From AP-15 sp035538335 (GTDB taxonomy: Bacteria; Pseudomonadota; Alphaproteobacteria; ATCC43930; CGMCC-115725), in NCBI GenBank assembly GCA_035538335.1, contig DATLKN010000038.1:1-64000 (forward strand): a DNA stretch of 64,000 nucleotides, read 5' to 3'. A model generated the notes under the pieces. It ran no database searches, was not told the DNA's origin, and saw nothing but the letters and a program-made list of their open reading frames with translations. The position numbers and the translations under genes were made by a program. Positions 1 to 8,407 of this stretch are shown one piece after another; position 1 is the stretch's first letter; every line of letters starts with the position of its first letter.

Positions 1-116
1 ACAAGCTCCGCGCCGCTGGAAAAACCGCAAAACAGGCCCTCACCGCCTGCATGCGAAAACTCCTCGTCATCCTCAACGCCATCCTGCGAGACCGCAAACC
101 ATGGCAGCCCGCTTGA
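1..116 (+). CDS. IS110-family transposase, C-terminal fragment cut by the window edge
   Basis: An open frame runs from the window edge to a TGA at 114-116. Its last 37 residues include TACMRKLLVILNAILRD and end in KPWQPA. This is the typical C-terminal tail of IS110/IS116/IS902 (DEDD) transposases, the segment behind the transposase_20 domain. The rest of the element lies to the left of the window, so intactness cannot be judged. A palindromic repeat begins about 55 bases downstream. Family assignment rests on the tail motif only. Confidence 0.8.
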   Translation, partial: KLRAAGKTAKQALTACMRKLLVILNAILRDRKPWQPA

Positions 117-172
117 CACCGCAGACAGTCGCTCAGCATGACGAGGTTCTTGGTGGCACCACGAAAAGCCGT

Positions 173-218
173 CATCCTGAGGTGCTTCGCGCAGCGAAGC
201 CTCGAAGGACGCAGGATG
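173..218. repeat. REP-like palindromic intergenic element
   Basis: The outer arms CATCCTG (173-179) and CAGGATG (212-218) enclose an inner hairpin. In it, GAGG-T-GCTTCGC pairs with GCGAAGC-CTC around a three-base loop. Elements of this look are dispersed between genes in many Rhizobiales and relatives. It fills the space between the IS110 tail and the next gene and argues against any start codon upstream of 278 for that gene. Confidence 0.7.
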
Positions 219-277
219 CCTCTCCAGGTGAAAGTTTCAAGCCACCGCTCGGCCGCTCTCGGCAGAAGGGCCGGCAG

Positions 278-2647
278 ATGACCCTCGACGCGCCGCCGGG
301 ATTGCCGATCGGCCGGCCTATGCCGCGGCCGGCGACGCGTCGGCTTGTCGAAGGGCGCGGCCGCTATGTCGACGATTTCGTGCTGCCGCGCATGCTGCAC
401 GCCGCCTTTCTGAGGAGCCCCTACGCGCGCGCCGCGATCGAGCGGCTCGATACCGCGGAAGCCGCCCGCATGCCCGGTGTCGCGCGCATTTTTACTGGCA
501 ACGAACTGGCGCAGGTCTGCCGCGGCTGGCGCGGCAATTCGGCGGCCTATCCGGGGATGAATTCGCCGGTGCAGCGGCCGCTCGCGATCGGCCGGGCGAA
601 CTTTCAGGGCGAGCCGGTGGCGCTCGTCCTCGCCGACAGCCGGGCGCAGGCGGAGGACGCCGCCGAGAAGATCGCCGTCGAGTGGTGCCCCGAACCCGCC
701 ACCTCGAGCCTCGAAGCGGCGGCCGGCGAGCCGCCCGCGCACCCCGAGTTGGCGAGCAATCTCGGCTGGCGTCATGAAATTCAGACGCCGGGCTTCGCGC
801 CGGCCTTCGCCGGCGCCGCGACGATCGTCGAGGACTGCCTCGTCTTCGGCCGGCATACCGGCGTGCCGCTCGAGCCGCGCGGGCTCGTCGCCGAGTACGA
901 CGCCGGCGACGAGGTCCTGACGCTGCATCATTCGCACCAGGTGCCGCACCAGATGCAGCAGCATTTCGCCGACCTCTTGGGGCTCGGCGAGCACCGCGTG
1001 CGCGTCCAATGCCCCGATGTCGGCGGCGGCTTCGGCATCAAGCTGCATCTCTACCCCGACGAGATCGCGATCGCCGCCGCGGCCCTCCTCGTGCGCCGCC
1101 CGATCAAGTGGATCGCCGACCGGCTCGAATCGATGATGAGCGACATCCACGCGCGCGAGAACGCCGTTGCGGCGCGGATGGCGCTCGACGCGGAGGGCCG
1201 CCTCATCGGCTTCGAGTTCCGCGACGTCTGCGGCATGGGCGCCTATTCGATCTATCCGCGCGCGAGCCCGGGCGAGGCGCTCGGCGCCGTGCGCACGCTG
1301 GGCGCGCCCTACTCCTTCCGGCATTTCCGCGCCGCGGTCGAAGCCGTCTTCCAGAACCGGCCGCCGACCGCGATGTACCGCGCCGTCGGCTTTCCGATCG
1401 GCACGACGACGACCGAGCGGCTCGTCGACCGCGCCGCCCGCGCGCTCGGCGAGGATCCGGCGGCGTTGCGGCGACGCCTTTACATGCGGCCCGAAGAGAT
1501 GCCGTGCACCTCGCCGAACGGCACCCGGCTGTTCGAATTGTCGCACGAGGCCTGTCTCGATCGCCTCCTCCAGCTCATGGATTACGAGGCGCTGAAGGCC
1601 GAGCGCGAGCGGCTGCGCGGGCAGCACGTCTTCCGCGGCATCGGGCTCGCCGCCTTTGTCGAGCTGACGGCGGCCGGGGTCGAGGTCTACGGCGCCGCCG
1701 AACGGCCGGTGATCGCGATGGACAGCGTCGCGCTCAAGATCGAGCCATCGGGCGGCGTGCGCGTCCTGGCGAGCGTCACCGAGCAGGGCCAGGGGACGAG
1801 CGCGGCGATCGCGCAGATCGTCGCGGCGGCGCTCGGGGTCGGGGTCGAGGCGGTGCACGTCGCGACCGGCGACACCGCTTTCGTGCCGGCGGGCGGCGGC
1901 GCCTGGGCGTCTCGCGGCGTCGCGATCGGCGGGGAAGCCGCGTGGGAAGCCGGCCGGCGCCTCAAGGACCAGGTCTTGCGCATGGCCGGCCGGCTGCTGC
2001 AGGTCGAGGCGCAGGCGCTCGACCTCGTCGGCGGCGCGGTCGTCGAGCGCGACAGCGGCGCGGCGCGCATGCCGCTCAAGGAACTCGCCGAACTCGCCTA
2101 TATGCGCGGCCACTTGCTGCCACCCGACGCGCCCCTCGAACTGGCCGTCTCGCACCAATACCGCCGCACGGCGGAAGCCTGGATTCCGACCAACGGCATC
2201 CAGGCCTCCTATCTCGAACTCGATCCCGAGACCGGCCTTGTCAGGCTGCTCAAGCACTGGTGCGTCGAGGATTGCGGCCGTGTCGTCAACCCGCTGCTGC
2301 TCGACGAGCAGATCCGCGGCGGCGTCGTGCAGGGGATCGGCGGCGCGCTCTTCGAAGCCTGCCGCTACGACGAAGAGGGCCAGCTTTTGAGCGGCACGCT
2401 GGCGGATTACCTGGTGCCGATGACGGGCGAGATGCCCGACATCGTCATCGGCCATGTCGAGACGCCATTTTCCGGCACCGCGCTAGGCGCCAAGGGCGCC
2501 GGCGAGAGCGGCACCTGCGCCGCTGCCGCGGCATTGCTCAACGCCGTCAACGACGCGCTCGCGCCGCTGGGCGCCGAAGTGTGCGAGCTGCCGATGACCC
2601 CCGCCGCGATCCTCGCCGCGCTCGAAAAGGCGCGCGCGGCGAAGTAG
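278..2647 (+). CDS. Xanthine dehydrogenase-family molybdopterin-binding subunit (CoxL-like), 789 aa
   Basis: Large catalytic subunit of a molybdenum hydroxylase. The N-terminal Ald_Xan_dh hammerhead domain spans about residues 25-135 and is followed by two MoCo-binding domains. Visible motifs are DVGGGFGIK in the first MoCo domain, AMYRAVGFP at the active-site loop, and GAKGAGESGTC near the C-terminus, whose Glu (about residue 743) matches the catalytic Glu of the family. The loop is not the AYxCSFR of form I CO dehydrogenase, so this is probably a hydroxylase of an aromatic or heterocyclic substrate, which I cannot name. The start at 278 follows a GAAGGG sequence; the frame extends upstream to 101 but there covers the IS tail and REP element. 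No CoxM- or CoxS-type partner genes are adjacent, which is unusual. Downstream genes on this strand are also catabolic. Confidence 0.85.
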   Translation: MTLDAPPGLPIGRPMPRPATRRLVEGRGRYVDDFVLPRMLHAAFLRSPYARAAIERLDTAEAARMPGVARIFTGNELAQVCRGWRGNSAAYPGMNSPVQRPLAIGRANFQGEPVALVLADSRAQAEDAAEKIAVEWCPEPATSSLEAAAGEPPAHPELASNLGWRHEIQTPGFAPAFAGAATIVEDCLVFGRHTGVPLEPRGLVAEYDAGDEVLTLHHSHQVPHQMQQHFADLLGLGEHRVRVQCPDVGGGFGIKLHLYPDEIAIAAAALLVRRPIKWIADRLESMMSDIHARENAVAARMALDAEGRLIGFEFRDVCGMGAYSIYPRASPGEALGAVRTLGAPYSFRHFRAAVEAVFQNRPPTAMYRAVGFPIGTTTTERLVDRAARALGEDPAALRRRLYMRPEEMPCTSPNGTRLFELSHEACLDRLLQLMDYEALKAERERLRGQHVFRGIGLAAFVELTAAGVEVYGAAERPVIAMDSVALKIEPSGGVRVLASVTEQGQGTSAAIAQIVAAALGVGVEAVHVATGDTAFVPAGGGAWASRGVAIGGEAAWEAGRRLKDQVLRMAGRLLQVEAQALDLVGGAVVERDSGAARMPLKELAELAYMRGHLLPPDAPLELAVSHQYRRTAEAWIPTNGIQASYLELDPETGLVRLLKHWCVEDCGRVVNPLLLDEQIRGGVVQGIGGALFEACRYDEEGQLLSGTLADYLVPMTGEMPDIVIGHVETPFSGTALGAKGAGESGTCAAAAALLNAVNDALAPLGAEVCELPMTPAAILAALEKARAAK

Positions 2648-2674
2648 GATTCCGCGGTAACCGGGAGTGAGCGC

Positions 2675-3725
2675 ATGGAAATCGGCATATTTCACGAATT
2701 CGGGCGGCGCCGCGGGCAGAGCGAAGCGCACGCTTTTGCCGAGGGCTTCGATCTCGTCGACGCCGCTGAGCGCTTCGGGCTCGACGCGGTCTGGCTGGCT
2801 GAGCTTCACGTCGCGCCCGAGCGCTCGGTGCTGTCCGCGCCGCTCAACATCGCCACCGCGGTCGCCTGCCGCACCGAGCGCATCAAGATCGGCATCGCCG
2901 TGCAGGTATTGCCGCTCTGCCATCCGCTGCGGCTCGCCGAGGAGGCCGCGACCGTCGATCACATCAGGCAAGGGCAGGCCGATTTTCGGGGCCGGGCGCA
3001 GCGGCCTGCCGCGCACCTACGAGGCCTACGGGCTGCCCTACGGCGAAAGCCGCGAGCGCTTCAACGAGACGCTCGACATCCTGCGACACGCCTGGACCGA
3101 GGAGCGCTTTTCCTTCCGCGGCAACTACTACAAGTTCGACAATGTCTGCCTCGTGCCGAAACCCTATCAGCGCCCGCACCCGCCGATCCGGGTCGCCGCC
3201 AACAGCGACGACACGTTCGCCGCGATGGGCCGGCTCGGCCTGCCGATCCTGGTGGCGGTGCGGCGCGGCACGCTCGAAGAACTCGCGCCGAATCTGGCGG
3301 TTTATCGCGAGGCCTGGCGGGCATCCGGTCACCCGGGCGAGGGCGAAGTCTATCTGCGCGTGCCGGTCCATGTCGGCGGCACCGACGCCGAGGCGCGCGC
3401 CGTGCCGGAAGAGAGCATCATGTATTTCTACCGCTATCTCGGCGAGCGGCTCGCCGATTCGGCGACCCGCGCCGGGGTGTCGGACGCGGTCGACCGCGCG
3501 GCCCGCGGCCAGCGCCTGCAGAACATCACCTACGAGGAGGCGCTGCGCGACAAGGTCATCGTCGGCAGCCCGGCGAGCGTCGTCGATCGCTTGAAGGGGC
3601 TGGAGCGCGACCTCGGCATCGACGGCATCCTCGCCGAATTGAATTGCGGCGGGCTCCTTTCGGCCGAAGACGTAACCCGCTCGCTGCAACTCTTGTGCGC
3701 CGAGGTCATGTCGGCAGTCCACTGA
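2675..3725 (+). pseudogene. LLM-class flavin-dependent oxidoreductase, interrupted by a +1 frameshift
   Basis: Bacterial-luciferase-like monooxygenase of about 349 aa if repaired. The N-terminal part (MEIGIFHEFGRR to about residue 103) reads in the frame of 2675. From about 2987 the homologous sequence (GAGRSGLPRTYEAYG) continues in the neighbouring frame to the TGA at 3723-3725. Removing one T from the TTTT run at 2983-2986 restores ADFGAGRSGLPRTYE, as expected for the family. No programmed-frameshift signal is obvious, and either a real mutation or a homopolymer sequencing error would explain it. It lies 27 bp after the molybdenum hydroxylase and 22 bp before the FAH gene, probably in one catabolic operon. 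Substrate unknown. Confidence 0.8.
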
Positions 3726-3747
3726 ATCAATCGAGGGAGGAGAGCCG

Positions 3748-4590
3748 ATGAAGCTCGTCAGCTTTACCCAATCGGGGAAAAATTCCTACGGCATCGTCTC
3801 GGGCGAGGGGATCGTCGATCTCGGCCGCCGCCTCGGCGACCGCTATCCGAGCCTGCGCGCGGCGATCGCCGGCGGCGCTTTCGCCGACAAGAGCCTCGCG
3901 CAGGGAAAGCCGGATGTCGCGCTCGCCCGCGTGACGCTGCTGCCGCCGATCCCCGACCCCGACAAGATCATCTGCGCGGGGCTCAATTATCGCGCCCACG
4001 CCGCCGAAGCCGGCGCCAAGCCGCCCGAGCACCCGCCGGTCTTCCTGCGCCTTACGAACACGCTCGTCGGGCATGACGGGGCGATGGTGTGCCCGAGCAT
4101 CTCCGGCGATTTCGACTATGAGGGCGAGCTGGCGCTCGTCATCGGCAAGCCCGGCCGCCACATCCGGCGCGAGGACGCGCTGCAACACGTCTTCGGCTAT
4201 TCGTGCTTCAACGACGGCTCGATCCGCGACGTCCAGTTCAAGCACTCGATCGCCGCCGGCAAGAATTTTCACAAGACCGGCGGCTTCGGGCCCTGGCTCG
4301 TCACCGCCGACGAGATCCCTGACCCGAGCCGCCTGCACATGACGACCCGGCTCAACGGGACGCAGGTGCAACACACAGGCATCGACGATCTGATCTTCGA
4401 CATCCCGGCGCTGATTTCATATTGCTCGGATTGGACGCCGCTGTTGCCGGGCGACGTGATCTCGACCGGCACGCCCTCGGGCGTCGGCTTTGCGCGGAAG
4501 CCGCCCCTGTGGATGAAGCCGGGCGACGTCGTCGAGGTCGAGATCAGCGGCATCGGCCTATTGCGCAACCCGATCGTCGCCGAGGGCTGA
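3748..4590 (+). CDS. Fumarylacetoacetate hydrolase (FAH) family protein, 280 aa
   Basis: Cleaves or hydrates a beta-diketo or 2-oxo acid using a divalent metal. The FAH fold covers about residues 70-278. Family motifs visible are ICAGLNYRAHA, the metal-binding stretch FDYEGELALVIG (with Glu and Asp ligands), GYSCFNDGSIRD, and the C-terminal STGTPSGVGF. Length is typical of the FAHD1/HpaG-like group. The start is preceded by a strong GGAGGAGAG. It is last in a rightward run with the molybdenum hydroxylase and the luciferase-like gene, consistent with a ring-opening or acyl-pyruvate step in degradation of an unknown compound. The exact substrate cannot be read from sequence. Confidence 0.85.
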   Translation: MKLVSFTQSGKNSYGIVSGEGIVDLGRRLGDRYPSLRAAIAGGAFADKSLAQGKPDVALARVTLLPPIPDPDKIICAGLNYRAHAAEAGAKPPEHPPVFLRLTNTLVGHDGAMVCPSISGDFDYEGELALVIGKPGRHIRREDALQHVFGYSCFNDGSIRDVQFKHSIAAGKNFHKTGGFGPWLVTADEIPDPSRLHMTTRLNGTQVQHTGIDDLIFDIPALISYCSDWTPLLPGDVISTGTPSGVGFARKPPLWMKPGDVVEVEISGIGLLRNPIVAEG

Positions 4591-4591
4591 C

Positions 4592-4636
4592 CCCCTCCCC
4601 GCCCTCCCCCGCGAGCGGGGGAGGGTCAGGGTGGGG
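4592..4636. repeat. GC-rich palindromic intergenic repeat, possible bidirectional terminator
   Basis: A 9-bp perfect stem, CCCTCCCCC (4602-4610) with GGGGGAGGG (4617-4625), closes on a 6-nt loop between two convergent genes. Flanking C-rich and G-rich tracts extend the pairing. No T-tract follows in either direction, so intrinsic termination is only possible, not shown. A related element sits at 29399-29432. Confidence 0.6.
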
Positions 4637-5777
4637 GCCAGAACTGGCGGGAGGCGAGGCGGGCGCCCTCGGCCATGCTCTTCAGCTTCGCCCAGACGAC
4701 GAGCGGGTCGACGGCGGCCTGCCCGACCCAGGTGCCGTAGCCGCAATCGCTGCCGGCGATGACGTTCTCGCGCCCGACGAGACGGGCATAGCGCGCGATG
4801 CGCTCGGCAACGAGTTCGGGATGCTCGATGAAATTGGTCTTCGATTCGAGAACGCCCGGGATCAGCACCTTGCCGTCCGGCAATTTCACCTCCTCGAAGA
4901 CCTTCCATTCATGCGCATGGCGCGGGTTTGCCGCCTCGAAGGAAAGCCCCGTCGGCTTTGCCGTAAGGACGATGTCGATGATGTCCTTCAACGGCACGTC
5001 GCAATGATGCGGGCCCTCGTAATTGCCCCAGCACAGATGGACGCGCATGCGGTCGGCCGGGATGTTCCTGACCGCGTGGTTGAGCGCCTCGATATGGAGC
5101 CGCATCATCTTGCGGAATTCGTCGAGGCCGAGCGCGGCATACTGGATGTGCCGGCCCATCGCGAGGTCGGGGCAGTCGAGCTGCAGGACGAGGCCCGAGT
5201 TGACGATTGTCTCGTATTCCGGCCGCATCGCCTCGGCGATCGCCGCGAGATAGCTCTCGCGATCGCGATAATGGCCATTGTGGAAGAAGAGCGAGATGAG
5301 GCCCGGCGACGCCGCGCTGAGGAACCCCTCCGCGGCAGAGACGCGCGACAGCGCCGCTTTCAGATTGTCGGCGTCGGTCTCGGCGGCGCGTGCGTCCCGG
5401 ACCGCGATCGGGGCGTTGCAACCGGGCGTTTTGCGGCGGGCGCGGCCGGGGTCGCCGAAGACGCGGCGCGCCAGTTCCGGGAAATCGACCAGATCCTGGT
5501 AGGTCAGCGGCCGGCTCTCGCCGCCGAAGCCGGAAAGCCGGTCCTTGATGTAGGTGGCGTAGCTCGGCTTCGAGATCTCGCCATCGTTGATGATGTCGAT
5601 GCCGGCCGCCGCCTGCTTCTCGACGATTTCGCCGACCGCCTCCCGGATGCGCGCGGCGAGCGCGGCGGCGTCGACCGGCACCCCCTCCTCTTTCGCGAAC
5701 ATCATGCGCACGAGATCTTCCGGGCGCGGCAGGCTGCCGGTGTGCGTCGTCAGAAAGCGCTCGGTGCTCCGTCTCAT
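4626..5777 (-). CDS. Cobalamin-independent methionine synthase (MetE C-terminal) family protein, 383 aa
   Basis: Single-domain UROD/MetE-like barrel. Recognisable features are the N-terminal HTGSLPRPEDL, DIINDGEISKPSY in the substrate region, and the zinc-ligand regions HLCWGNYEGPHHCD and GSDCGYGTW near the C-terminus. Family members of this length lack the MetE N-terminal half. They include epoxyalkane:CoM transferase-like and vitamin-B12-independent methyltransferase-like proteins, so the reaction is probably a thiol or methyl transfer but is not determined. The ATG at 5777 has GGAGGT five bases upstream; longer reading upstream has no such support. It is convergent with the FAH gene and divergent from the SDR gene. 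Confidence 0.8.
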   Translation of the reverse strand: MRRSTERFLTTHTGSLPRPEDLVRMMFAKEEGVPVDAAALAARIREAVGEIVEKQAAAGIDIINDGEISKPSYATYIKDRLSGFGGESRPLTYQDLVDFPELARRVFGDPGRARRKTPGCNAPIAVRDARAAETDADNLKAALSRVSAAEGFLSAASPGLISLFFHNGHYRDRESYLAAIAEAMRPEYETIVNSGLVLQLDCPDLAMGRHIQYAALGLDEFRKMMRLHIEALNHAVRNIPADRMRVHLCWGNYEGPHHCDVPLKDIIDIVLTAKPTGLSFEAANPRHAHEWKVFEEVKLPDGKVLIPGVLESKTNFIEHPELVAERIARYARLVGRENVIAGSDCGYGTWVGQAAVDPLVVWAKLKSMAEGARLASRQFWPPP

Positions 5778-5861
5778 CGAATACCTCCGTGATCGGAAAG
5801 CTCGGCTGCCGCGACCGGTTCCGGCATAGAATGCGAGTCCGATGAGCCGGGAGGAAGAGCG

Positions 5862-6686
5862 ATGAGCGAGAATGGCAGAGCGGCAGTCGTAACCGGCGCG
5901 GCAGGCGGCATCGGGGTGCAACTGGTGCGCGGCCTTCTCGGCGCCGGGATGCGCGTCGCCGCCGCCGACCGCGACCGCGGAAGGCTCGCGGCATTGGCAG
6001 CCGAGCATGAGACGGAAGCGCTGCTGACGATCGAAGCCGACCTCGCGCGCGACGAAGGGGCGCAGGCGATCGTCGCGGCGGCCACCGCCCGCTTCGGAGA
6101 GATCGACATACTCGTCAACAATGCCGGGGTCGGGCCCGGTGCGATCCGCGCGGACAGCTGGCAGAACCCGCTCAAATTCTGGGAGATTACCTCGGACCAG
6201 TGGCGCCTTTACCTCGCCGTGCACACGACCGCGCCGCTCGCCTTGGCACGGGCGCTGGCGCCGCCGATGACGCGGCGCGGCTGGGGACGCATCGTCAACG
6301 TGACGACGAGCCTCGGCACGATGTTGAACGCCGGCTTCCCGACCTATGGCCCCTCGAAGGCAGCGCTCGAAGCGATGAGCGCGATCTGGGCGAAAGACCT
6401 CGCCGGCAGCGGCGTCACGGTCAATGTGCTGGTGCCGGGCGGGGTTACCGACACGCCGATGATCTCGGAGGAGGCCGGCTTCGACCGGGCCCGGCTGATC
6501 CGGCCGCGGATCATGGTGCCGCCGCTCTTGTGGCTCTTATCCGACAACGCCGCCGCGGTGACCGGCCGGCGCTTCATCGCCGCGCATTGGGATACCGCGC
6601 TCTCGCCCGCGGCCGCGGCCGCGAAGGCGGGCGCGCCCGTCGCCTGGACCCAAATCGCGGCGCAGCCGATCGCGCCGGACCGCTGA
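5862..6686 (+). CDS. SDR-family NAD(P)-dependent oxidoreductase, 274 aa
   Basis: Classical short-chain dehydrogenase/reductase. The nucleotide-binding TGAAGGIG motif lies at about residues 11-18, the structural NNAG motif at about 86-89, and the catalytic Tyr-Lys pair is in YGPSK. The C-terminal region contains PGGVTDTPM, usual for the family. Length is slightly above the common 250 aa. GGGAGGAAGAG precedes the ATG. It is divergent from the MetE-like gene with 84 bp between starts, so the two may share a control region. Convergent with ychF, 3 bp apart. Substrate unknown. Confidence 0.88.
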   Translation: MSENGRAAVVTGAAGGIGVQLVRGLLGAGMRVAAADRDRGRLAALAAEHETEALLTIEADLARDEGAQAIVAAATARFGEIDILVNNAGVGPGAIRADSWQNPLKFWEITSDQWRLYLAVHTTAPLALARALAPPMTRRGWGRIVNVTTSLGTMLNAGFPTYGPSKAALEAMSAIWAKDLAGSGVTVNVLVPGGVTDTPMISEEAGFDRARLIRPRIMVPPLLWLLSDNAAAVTGRRFIAAHWDTALSPAAAAAKAGAPVAWTQIAAQPIAPDR

Positions 6687-6689
6687 TGC

Positions 6690-7790
6690 TCACAGGTTGA
6701 AGCGGAAGTGCATGACGTCGCCATCCGCGACGACGTAGTCGGCGCCTTCGAGCCGCATGCGGCCGGCGTCCTTGGCGCCCTGTTCGCCGCCACTGGCGAC
6801 GAAGTCGGCATAGGCGATCGTCTCGGCGCGGATGAAGCCCTTTTCGAAATCGGTGTGGATGGAGCCCGCCGCCTCGCGCGCTTTAGTGCCGCGCGGGATC
6901 GTCCAGGCACGTGCTTCCTTGGGCCCGGCCGTGAAGAAGGTGATCAGGTCGAGCAGCGCATAGCCTTCGCGGATGACGCGCGCGAGCCCGGTTTCCTCGA
7001 GGCCGATCGCGGCGAGGAATTCGCGCTTTTCTTGCGCATCGGCGAGCCCCGCCACCTCCGCCTCGATGGCCGCCGAGATGACGACGGTGCGCGCCCCCTT
7101 GGCCGCCGCCCAGCGGGCCAGCCTGTCGCTTTGCGCATTGCCGGCGGCCGCGCTCGCCTCCTCGACATTGGCGACATAAAGCACCGGCTTCGCGGTCAGC
7201 AGCTGCAGCGCCGGCAGCAATCTGCTCTGCTCCGCGTCGAGGCCGGCGCCGCGCGCCGGCACGCCGCCGCGCAATCCCGCCAGCACCGGCTCGACGACGC
7301 GCAGCAGCGCGCGCGCCTCCTTGTCGTCGCCGCGCGCGCGCTTTTCCAGCATCGCGGCGCGCCGCTCGAGGCTGTCGAGATCGGCGAGCATCAGCTCGGT
7401 CTCGACCGTCTCGGCGTCGCGGACCGGGTCGATCGAGCCCTCGACATGGGCGACGTTGTCGTCGGCGAAGGCGCGCACGACATGCAGGATCGCATCGACT
7501 TCGCGGATGTGCCCGAGGAACTGATTGCCGAGGCCCTCGCCCTTATGGGCGCCGCGCGCGAGCCCCGCGATATCGACGAATTCGAGCTGTGTCGGCACGA
7601 TCTTCGCCGAGCGCGCGAGCCCGGCGAGCGTGTCGAGCCGCTCGTCCGGCACCGCGACCCGCCCGATGTTCGGCTCGATCGTGCAGAACGGATAATTCGC
7701 CGCCTCGGCCGCCTGCGTCGCGGTCAGCGCGTTGAAGAGCGTCGACTTGCCGACGTTCGGCAAGCCGACGATGCCGCAATTGAAACCCAT
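6690..7790 (-). CDS. ychF: Redox-regulated ATPase YchF, 366 aa
   Basis: Obg-like P-loop ATPase that binds ribosomes and affects translation and stress responses. The P-loop GLPNVGKST is at residues 9-17, DIAGLARGAHKGEGLG is the switch region, and the GTP-specificity NKxD motif is replaced by NVEE, the change that makes YchF prefer ATP. The C-terminal TGS-like domain (FFTAGPKEARAWTI onward) is complete. It is last in the leftward prs-rplY-pth-ychF run and begins 4 bp after pth, a conserved alphaproteobacterial order. Confidence 0.96.
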   Translation of the reverse strand: MGFNCGIVGLPNVGKSTLFNALTATQAAEAANYPFCTIEPNIGRVAVPDERLDTLAGLARSAKIVPTQLEFVDIAGLARGAHKGEGLGNQFLGHIREVDAILHVVRAFADDNVAHVEGSIDPVRDAETVETELMLADLDSLERRAAMLEKRARGDDKEARALLRVVEPVLAGLRGGVPARGAGLDAEQSRLLPALQLLTAKPVLYVANVEEASAAAGNAQSDRLARWAAAKGARTVVISAAIEAEVAGLADAQEKREFLAAIGLEETGLARVIREGYALLDLITFFTAGPKEARAWTIPRGTKAREAAGSIHTDFEKGFIRAETIAYADFVASGGEQGAKDAGRMRLEGADYVVADGDVMHFRFNL

Positions 7791-7794
7791 GTCG

Positions 7795-8385
7795 TTATTC
7801 GCTCACCTCGTCGGGCGGCGCGAAGCGGCGCGCCACCTCGCTCATGAAGGCGTCGGGCGCGCCGGACAGCAACAGCCCGATCGTCTCGGCGACCGCGTCG
7901 AGCAGCGGCGCCACCCAGCCTGTCGCCTCCTCGGCCGGGAAGTTCTGCAGGACATAGGGATAGACCAGCTCCTTCACTCCCGGGTGCCCGATGCCGAGGC
8001 GCACGCGCCAGTAATCGGGGCCGATCAGCGCGTCGATCGAGCGCAGCCCGTTGTGCCCGGCATTGCCGCCGCCGCGCTTGACACGGAGTTTGCCGGGCCG
8101 CAGATCGAGCTCGTCGTGCAGGACGACGATCTCCTCGGGCGGGATCTTGTAGAACTGCGCCGCGGCGAGGACCGCTTCGCCGGAATCGTTCATGAAAGTC
8201 TGCGGCTTCAACAGAAGCCGCTTTTCCTCGGCGATCACCCCTTCCGAAAACTCGCCCTTGAAGCGGTTGCGAAAAGCCGGAAAGCCGTGCCGCCGGGCGA
8301 TCGCGTCGGCCGCCATGAAGCCGATGTTGTGGCGGTTTCTGGCATAGCGCGAGCCGGGGTTTCCGAGGCCGACGACGAGGCGCAT
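7795..8385 (-). CDS. pth: Peptidyl-tRNA hydrolase, 196 aa
   Basis: Releases tRNA from peptidyl-tRNAs dropped by ribosomes. The N-terminal MRLVVGLGNPGSRYARNRHN carries the catalytic His (residue 19). The substrate-binding TFMNDSGEAV and the DELDL Asp motif are present, followed by GGNAGHNGLRSI. Length and motif order are those of bacterial Pth. Position between rplY and ychF on the same strand suggests cotranscription. Confidence 0.97.
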   Translation of the reverse strand: MRLVVGLGNPGSRYARNRHNIGFMAADAIARRHGFPAFRNRFKGEFSEGVIAEEKRLLLKPQTFMNDSGEAVLAAAQFYKIPPEEIVVLHDELDLRPGKLRVKRGGGNAGHNGLRSIDALIGPDYWRVRLGIGHPGVKELVYPYVLQNFPAEEATGWVAPLLDAVAETIGLLLSGAPDAFMSEVARRFAPPDEVSE

Positions 8386-8407
8386 AGAGAGGGTGGCGGC
8401 GATGCCC

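Noticed and set aside
101..277. Upstream extension of the molybdenum-hydroxylase gene to an ATG at 101
   Set aside because: That part overlaps the IS110 tail and REP palindrome and has no family similarity; a ribosome-site-supported ATG lies at 278.
1360..1400. True form I CO dehydrogenase
   Set aside because: The active-site loop reads AMYRAVGFP rather than AYxCSFR, and the M and S subunits are absent.
2983..2986. Programmed +1 frameshift in the luciferase-like gene
   Set aside because: No stop-codon or slippery-site arrangement known for programmed shifts is evident; a mutation or sequencing error explains it better.
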